Both the position numbers and the translations under genes were made by a program. DNA of 16,927 bases from an uncultured bacterium (GTDB lineage: Bacteria; Cyanobacteriota; Vampirovibrionia; Gastranaerophilales; Gastranaerophilaceae). Every line of letters begins with the position of its first letter. Within the stretch, counting starts at the first letter, position 1. The stretch is from the NCBI GenBank assembly GCA_902489575.1, contig CABUAQ010000037.1, positions 1-16,927 of the forward strand, read 5' to 3'. Under the pieces are notes generated by a model. The model was given only the letters and a program-made list of their open reading frames with translations, searched no databases and was not told where the DNA came from. This document shows, in pieces, positions 13,360-16,927 of this stretch.

Positions 13360-13896
13360 CTACGGTTTAACATGTGGTTCTGCACCAAACTGATCAAACA
13401 ATTTTTGTGCAGCTTCTTTTACTTTAGACGCTTCTAGGCGTGCAGCTTTTTCAATAGAGTCTTTTTCAATTGCACTGTCATCCAACATTTTTGTCAACAA
13501 CGCAGCACGATCAATATTTGAAGACATTTCAGAAATTTTGTTGTATGCTTCTAAAGCTTTTTCTTTGTTTGCAAACTTTATACAATCACTATATGACTTT
13601 CCAACTCTATCACGACCTGTACCAGCCCAAGTTGTATTAAACAATAACAATTCATCACGAGGCACTTCAAAATTAAATGGTGCGATATATGAATTTGCAT
13701 AACAAGAATCAATTTTTGGAGCAAGATTTTCACCGATTTCTAAGTGGTAAAATTTTGTATCTTTCAAATCATCACCAATTTTATAGAGTCTGTTAATTGT
13801 TTCCATTGAAGAAGATTTCAGAGCATCCATAGCCGCCGGAGTAATTTTCAAAGCCATTCCAAAATTCGGAGAGTGTACATTGTTGTTTAATTGCAT
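13360..13896 (-). CDS. Unknown 178-aa protein with N-terminal NFG motif
   Basis: No family recognised. The N-terminus 'MQLNNNVHSPNFGMALKITPAAM' is short and polar with an embedded NFG. A mixed alpha/beta middle follows (about 35-110), then a long charged helical C-terminus (about 115-172, rich in K, E and A). There is no signal peptide or membrane segment. AAAGGGA precedes the ATG. It is the last gene of the minus-strand run from the tcdA region, 119 nt after the SDR gene, and has its own terminator. The NFG start resembles 'INFTGIKNI' of the 7186 gene product; a shared targeting or interaction tag is only a guess. Confidence 0.75.
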   Translation of the reverse strand: MQLNNNVHSPNFGMALKITPAAMDALKSSSMETINRLYKIGDDLKDTKFYHLEIGENLAPKIDSCYANSYIAPFNFEVPRDELLLFNTTWAGTGRDRVGKSYSDCIKFANKEKALEAYNKISEMSSNIDRAALLTKMLDDSAIEKDSIEKAARLEASKVKEAAQKLFDQFGAEPHVKP

Positions 13897-14015
13897 AATT
13901 TTCCCTTTCTGAGATCTATTAGTTAAAAGTAAACACGAAAATACAGAAACACGTAAAAAATTTTTTTTGACTCAAGACATCTAAATATTAAGAAACATTA
14001 ACACTACCTTAAATA

Positions 14016-14723
14016 TCAAATACCAACAGACAAACCGGCACACAGATTTATGGACTGACCGGTAATACCTTTTGCATCATCTGATATCAGATATTTTACC
14101 AATCCTGCAACCTCTTTTGGTGCAACAAACCTTCTTTGCGGAATGGTATCCAAAATTTCTTTTTCTGAAAATTCACTATCTTCAATAGATTCTCTGCCAA
14201 GCTCTGTATCAACCCACCCCGGATTTATAGTATTTACAGTAATCCCGTATTGTGCCAATTCTAACCCTGCGGCTTTTGAATAACCTATGAGTGCAGCTTT
14301 TGACGCTGAATATATACTTGCATAAGCTTCACCCATCACCCCTGAAATAGATCCGATATTTACAATTCTGCCAAATCTTTGTTCCTTCATATAACTCACT
14401 GCACGTGATGTCAAATATATAGGAGCTTTTGTATTTAGAGCAAAAATATGGTCAAGCTTGTTTAGCTCAGTTTCCTCAACAGATGAATAAATATATTCTC
14501 CTGCATTATTTATCAAAACATCAAATTTGTTAGCTTCAATGAAGTCACCAAGACTTATTAGCTCAGACTCCTTTGTCATATCGCAAACAAAATACCCGTC
14601 AAGATTAAGACTTTTCAAAGCATCTTCACTTCTGGAAACTCCGAATACCTTCCCGCAAGTTTGCACTTCCTGTGCAATAGCTTTACCAATACCTTTAGAT
14701 GCTCCTGTTACTAATATATTCAT
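14016..14723 (-). CDS. Short-chain dehydrogenase/reductase (FabG-like)
   Basis: This 235-aa NAD(P)H-dependent oxidoreductase has the classical SDR layout: 'TGASKGIG' cofactor motif (6-13), 'NNAG' (72-75), catalytic S125, and Y138-x3-K142 ('YSASK'). 'INPGWVDTELG' follows in the substrate-side region. It resembles 3-oxoacyl-ACP reductase FabG, but no fatty-acid genes are adjacent and other SDR substrates are possible, so I give no gene symbol. Its ATG overlaps the tcdA stop by one base (TAATG), implying translational coupling to that tRNA-modification gene, an unusual partner. Confidence 0.9.
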   Translation of the reverse strand: MNILVTGASKGIGKAIAQEVQTCGKVFGVSRSEDALKSLNLDGYFVCDMTKESELISLGDFIEANKFDVLINNAGEYIYSSVEETELNKLDHIFALNTKAPIYLTSRAVSYMKEQRFGRIVNIGSISGVMGEAYASIYSASKAALIGYSKAAGLELAQYGITVNTINPGWVDTELGRESIEDSEFSEKEILDTIPQRRFVAPKEVAGLVKYLISDDAKGITGQSINLCAGLSVGI

Positions 14724-15484
14724 TATTTGAAATCCTTTATCAACTTTTGTACAATATATGATGCCATATAAATCCCCGCAACTGAAGCCACAAAAGGAGT
14801 TGACGCAGGAACAATTTTGTTAAATTCAATATCAAGTCCATTATTTGTAGTGATTTTCTCATTTTCAGAAATCTTTTCTTGAACATACGGCTTTTCTCTG
14901 CTTGACACAAAAGTTATACCCTCAGTAATCCCAAGTTTCTTCAATTGATAAATCACATTAGACACAAATGGGGCATTTTTATTTTCAATATCTTTCAAAT
15001 CAGAAATATAAAGTTTTGCTGGATCAATTCTATTTCCTGCACCCATTGAACTTATCACGGGAATTTTGTTTTCGTAACAGGTTTCCAACAAATGAATTTT
15101 TGACCTCATTGTATCAATCGCATCTGCAACAAAGTCATATTTTTCCGCAGCAAAATCAATTATCAATTCTTCTGAATTATAAAAATCATCAATTATTTTC
15201 AAATTAATTTCGGGATTAATATCTTTTAACCTCTTTTCAAACAATACCGTTTTCTTTTCTCCAATAGTTGAATGCAAAGCTATAATTTGACGATTAATAT
15301 TACTTTTTGAAACTCTGTCAAAATCAACTATAGTAAGATTTCCAACACCGGCTCTGGCTAAAGCTTCAACACAATACCCCCCGACTCCGCCTAAGCCGAA
15401 TACGGCAACATTTCTTCGGGCAAGAAGTTTTTGACTATCTTCCGACCAATACAGTGAATTTCTTTTAAAAATTTCTAAATCCAT
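14723..15484 (-). CDS. tcdA: tRNA threonylcarbamoyladenosine dehydratase (ThiF/E1-like)
   Basis: This 253-aa E1-like enzyme most resembles TcdA (YgdL/CsdL), which uses ATP to cyclise t6A37 to ct6A37 in ANN-decoding tRNAs. Features are the ATP-binding 'GLGGVGG' (30-36), 'VDFDRVSKSNINRQ' (53-66) with the conserved N-x-N-R-Q, 'DAIDT' (121-125), 'SMGAGNRIDP' (146-155), and a hydrophobic C-terminal segment. It is a little shorter than the E. coli protein. No Shine-Dalgarno is visible, but a -10-like TAGAAT ends 6 nt before the ATG. Its stop overlaps the SDR start. MoeB/ThiF-type activity is the alternative, but no ThiS/MoaD partner is nearby and the 'GAG..IDP' segment favours TcdA. Confidence 0.88.
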   Translation of the reverse strand: MDLEIFKRNSLYWSEDSQKLLARRNVAVFGLGGVGGYCVEALARAGVGNLTIVDFDRVSKSNINRQIIALHSTIGEKKTVLFEKRLKDINPEINLKIIDDFYNSEELIIDFAAEKYDFVADAIDTMRSKIHLLETCYENKIPVISSMGAGNRIDPAKLYISDLKDIENKNAPFVSNVIYQLKKLGITEGITFVSSREKPYVQEKISENEKITTNNGLDIEFNKIVPASTPFVASVAGIYMASYIVQKLIKDFK

Positions 15485-15490
15485 ATATTT

Positions 15491-15496
15491 ATTCTA
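15491..15496 (-). promoter_or_regulatory. -10-like hexamer 6 nt before the tcdA ATG (leaderless candidate)
   Basis: TAGAAT on the minus strand is followed by exactly 6 nt and then the ATG at 15484, in a gene without a Shine-Dalgarno. No convincing -35 is present. Confidence 0.35.
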
Positions 15497-15530
15497 AAAC
15501 AAAAATAATAACAATTTGAAATTCAAAAAT

Positions 15531-15881
15531 TTAAACGGCAGATTTTGTTAACATCTTTATACTATCATCATTTTGTACAACTTTTTTTAATGAACTAATA
15601 GTTTGCAACTGGACTTTTTCGTATTGCGCTTTCAATTCTAAAGAAGCCAATGCTTCCTTATAAACATCATTTATTTTATGCGGTACTTTTTCTAATTCGG
15701 CTAACGCCTTAATTTTAGCAAATTCGTCATCTGAAATCCCGGTTTGTTTTATCCTGCTAACTAAATTTGACTGTTCTTTTTTCACTTGACGATTTTTTAC
15801 TCCCATACCGGAAAACACGGAAGCCCCGGTTACTACAACTGATGTCATACCTAACACTGTTAATAATTTCCCTGTTTTCAT
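15531..15881 (-). CDS. Small membrane-anchored or secreted protein, unknown function
   Basis: No family recognised. The 116-aa product starts with 'MKTGKLLTVLGMTSVVVTGASVF', an N-terminal signal or membrane anchor at about residues 4-24 without an obvious lipobox. A charged helical region follows, with coiled-coil tendency over about 28-105. The frame is open upstream to 15917, but AAGGAG lies 7 nt before ATG 15881 and the hydrophobic segment then starts at the N-terminus, so I use 15881. A terminator-like hairpin ends just before the ribosome binding site, so expression may depend on read-through or on a promoter between secG and the hairpin (TATACT near 15940, minus strand). Confidence 0.75.
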   Translation of the reverse strand: MKTGKLLTVLGMTSVVVTGASVFSGMGVKNRQVKKEQSNLVSRIKQTGISDDEFAKIKALAELEKVPHKINDVYKEALASLELKAQYEKVQLQTISSLKKVVQNDDSIKMLTKSAV

Positions 15882-15897
15882 AAAATCTCCTTTTACT

Positions 15898-15929
15898 AAA
15901 AAGCCCCACATTTTCAATCCGTGCGGGGC
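15898..15929 (-). terminator. Terminator-like hairpin between secG and the 15881 gene
   Basis: On the minus strand GCCCCGCA (15929 to 15922) pairs with TGTGGGGC (15910 to 15903) over 8 bp with one G-U pair and an 11-nt loop, followed by TTTTT. It fits a terminator for the nrtR-secG transcript. The T run lies directly before the ribosome binding site of the next gene, so it could also act as an attenuator in that gene's leader. Confidence 0.75.
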
Positions 15930-15959
15930 AAAGTTTAGTATATTTTAAAAATTATCAAG

Positions 15960-16187
15960 CTACTTTACAATACCGAACCCGATAAGAAATGTACTAATAA
16001 TAAAAATAACACAGATAATACCTGTTAGTTTATTTAATCCTTTTTCTGCACTTTTTTGGGAAGCAAAAACATGCGAAGCACCCCCAATACCGCCAATTCC
16101 ATCACCTTTTGGCGAATGCAACAAAATCAATACGACTAACAAAATCGCCGCAACTGTTTCTATAGCCCATATTATATTTACTAACAT
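15960..16187 (-). CDS. secG: Preprotein translocase subunit SecG
   Basis: This 75-aa inner-membrane protein has two hydrophobic helices (about 4-23 and 53-73) linked by the characteristic glycine/serine-rich loop 'SPKGDGIGGIGG' and 'ASQKSAEKGLNKLT'. It is an accessory subunit of the SecYEG translocon that aids SecA-driven export. AAAGGAG lies inside the end of the upstream gene, and the ATG overlaps that gene's stop by one base (TAATG), so translation is coupled to the NrtR-like regulator. A hairpin with a T run follows. Confidence 0.94.
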   Translation of the reverse strand: MLVNIIWAIETVAAILLVVLILLHSPKGDGIGGIGGASHVFASQKSAEKGLNKLTGIICVIFIISTFLIGFGIVK

Positions 16188-16867
16188 TATTTACTTTTCT
16201 CCTTTTTAATAAAATGTGCTCTTTTTGAGTTTAATTCAATATTTTCAAAAGTATATAGCCTTGCCGGACGTTTTGATGAAGATTTTGTATACTCTTCAAG
16301 TTCAATAAGTCCGCTTGTTGAAAGAGCTTTCTTTCTAAAATTACGCTTATCCAATTTCTTATTCATGATAAGCTCATAAGCTTTTTGCATTTCTGTCAGT
16401 GTGAATTTCTCAGGTAACAGTTGGTATGCAACCGGACAGATTTCCAATCTTTCACGGGTCCTTTTCATTGAATAAGAGATAATTTCTTTGTGGTCAAAAG
16501 CCAGTGCAGGCAAATCACTTACCTTATGCCAGCCCAATTCCGGAGTTGATACAATTTTAATATCCTCCGAACGAACAAGAGCAAAATATGCACATGTAAT
16601 TACACGAGCGTTAGGGTGTCGAAGCGGGTCTCCAAATGTATAAAGCTGCTCAAGATAAATATTATCAACAGCAGTTTTCTCTTTCAATACTCTCAAAGCC
16701 GCTTCATCTAAATTCTCCGATAATCTCACATAACCGCCCGGTATTGCCCATTTACCCTTGAACGGTTCATTAGTACGCTTCACCAACAATACCTGAATGC
16801 TGTTGTTCTTAATCGTTAAAATTACTACATCGACTGTAATCTCGTGTGTTTTCGTTACGCTAAACAT
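16187..16867 (-). CDS. nrtR: NrtR-like Nudix-domain transcriptional regulator
   Basis: This 226-aa protein has an N-terminal Nudix fold (about 8-140) and a C-terminal winged-helix region (about 148-215, with 'FTLTEMQKAYELIMNKKLDKRNFRKK'). This is the layout of NrtR regulators, which sense NAD-related metabolites such as ADP-ribose and repress NAD genes. The Nudix box from G45 keeps E51, R59 and E63 but has V60, K64 and A66 where REUXEEXGU expects E, E and G. Hydrolase activity is therefore probably lost, as in known NrtR proteins. The ATG at 16867 follows AAGGG at rather long spacing. It is cotranscribed with secG, not with NAD genes, so the regulon is unclear; the gene symbol is tentative. 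A TIR/ADP-ribose pathway role cannot be read from this window. Confidence 0.8.
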   Translation of the reverse strand: MFSVTKTHEITVDVVILTIKNNSIQVLLVKRTNEPFKGKWAIPGGYVRLSENLDEAALRVLKEKTAVDNIYLEQLYTFGDPLRHPNARVITCAYFALVRSEDIKIVSTPELGWHKVSDLPALAFDHKEIISYSMKRTRERLEICPVAYQLLPEKFTLTEMQKAYELIMNKKLDKRNFRKKALSTSGLIELEEYTKSSSKRPARLYTFENIELNSKRAHFIKKEKSK

Positions 16868-16927
16868 CTATATTTAACCCTTATCCTACTACTATAGTTA
16901 TATAATAAACATAAGAAATACCATTAA

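Noticed and set aside
13918..13926. TTAACTAAT (minus strand) before the 13896 gene, matching the core of the LuxR-HTH upstream element
   Set aside because: Only 9 AT-rich bases match and the flanks do not, so I do not count it as a third copy.
13951..13968. A6T8 tract upstream of the 13896 gene
   Set aside because: It may bend DNA but has no GC stem, so it is not a terminator, and AT tracts are common in this window.

Overview
The window looks like ordinary bacterial chromosome: AT-rich, densely coded and rich in housekeeping genes. My best guess is a Gastranaerophilales-type (Melainabacteria/Vampirovibrionia) relative of the Cyanobacteria. Three things point there. L34 has a cyanobacteria-like N-terminus (RTLEGT...RKR...SGFRARM). 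The pseudopilin begins FTLAEVLITLGIIGVVAALT, a form I associate with this group. Several unrecognised small proteins begin with a short NFG/NFTG-like motif. This is inference from motifs and no database was searched.

Layout. Positions 10-1327 hold an initiator tRNA and a membrane acyltransferase, both on the minus strand. Positions 1567-2301 hold a secreted Cys-rich protein. Positions 2414-4804 form a block bounded by two paralogous stand-alone LuxR-type HTH genes. Between them lie proC (minus), rpmH, rnpA and an unknown gene directly abutting rnpA. Positions 4909-5686 hold two minus-strand genes, a zinc-ribbon/DUF2628-like membrane protein and a short unknown. Positions 5857-7059 hold pgk with a clear promoter and terminator. 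Positions 7186-8968 hold an unknown acidic protein followed by overlapping spmA and spmB. Positions 8928-9302 hold a zinc-ribbon protein whose 3' end overlaps spmB antisense. Positions 9348-10491 hold a divergent pair, an XRE repressor and a pseudopilin, separated by a promoter with a two-site palindromic operator. Positions 10604-11002 hold a coiled-coil protein, followed by a GC-rich terminator and fusA (minus, to 13183). From 13360 to the right edge everything is on the minus strand. In transcription order this is an NrtR-like regulator and secG (1-nt overlap), a small membrane-anchored protein behind a terminator-like hairpin, tcdA and an SDR reductase (1-nt overlap), and an unknown protein.

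The most interesting signals are regulatory. The two solo LuxR-HTH genes share a near-identical upstream element, and both can fold their ribosome binding site into a hairpin. The XRE/pseudopilin intergenic region carries two TTGTNNACAA sites exactly 22 bp apart on a good sigma70 promoter. Three genes without a Shine-Dalgarno sequence have a -10-like hexamer exactly 6 nt before their ATG, as expected for leaderless mRNAs. I found no CRISPR array, insertion sequence, prophage or obvious defence system. No gene-free stretch exceeds 300 bases.
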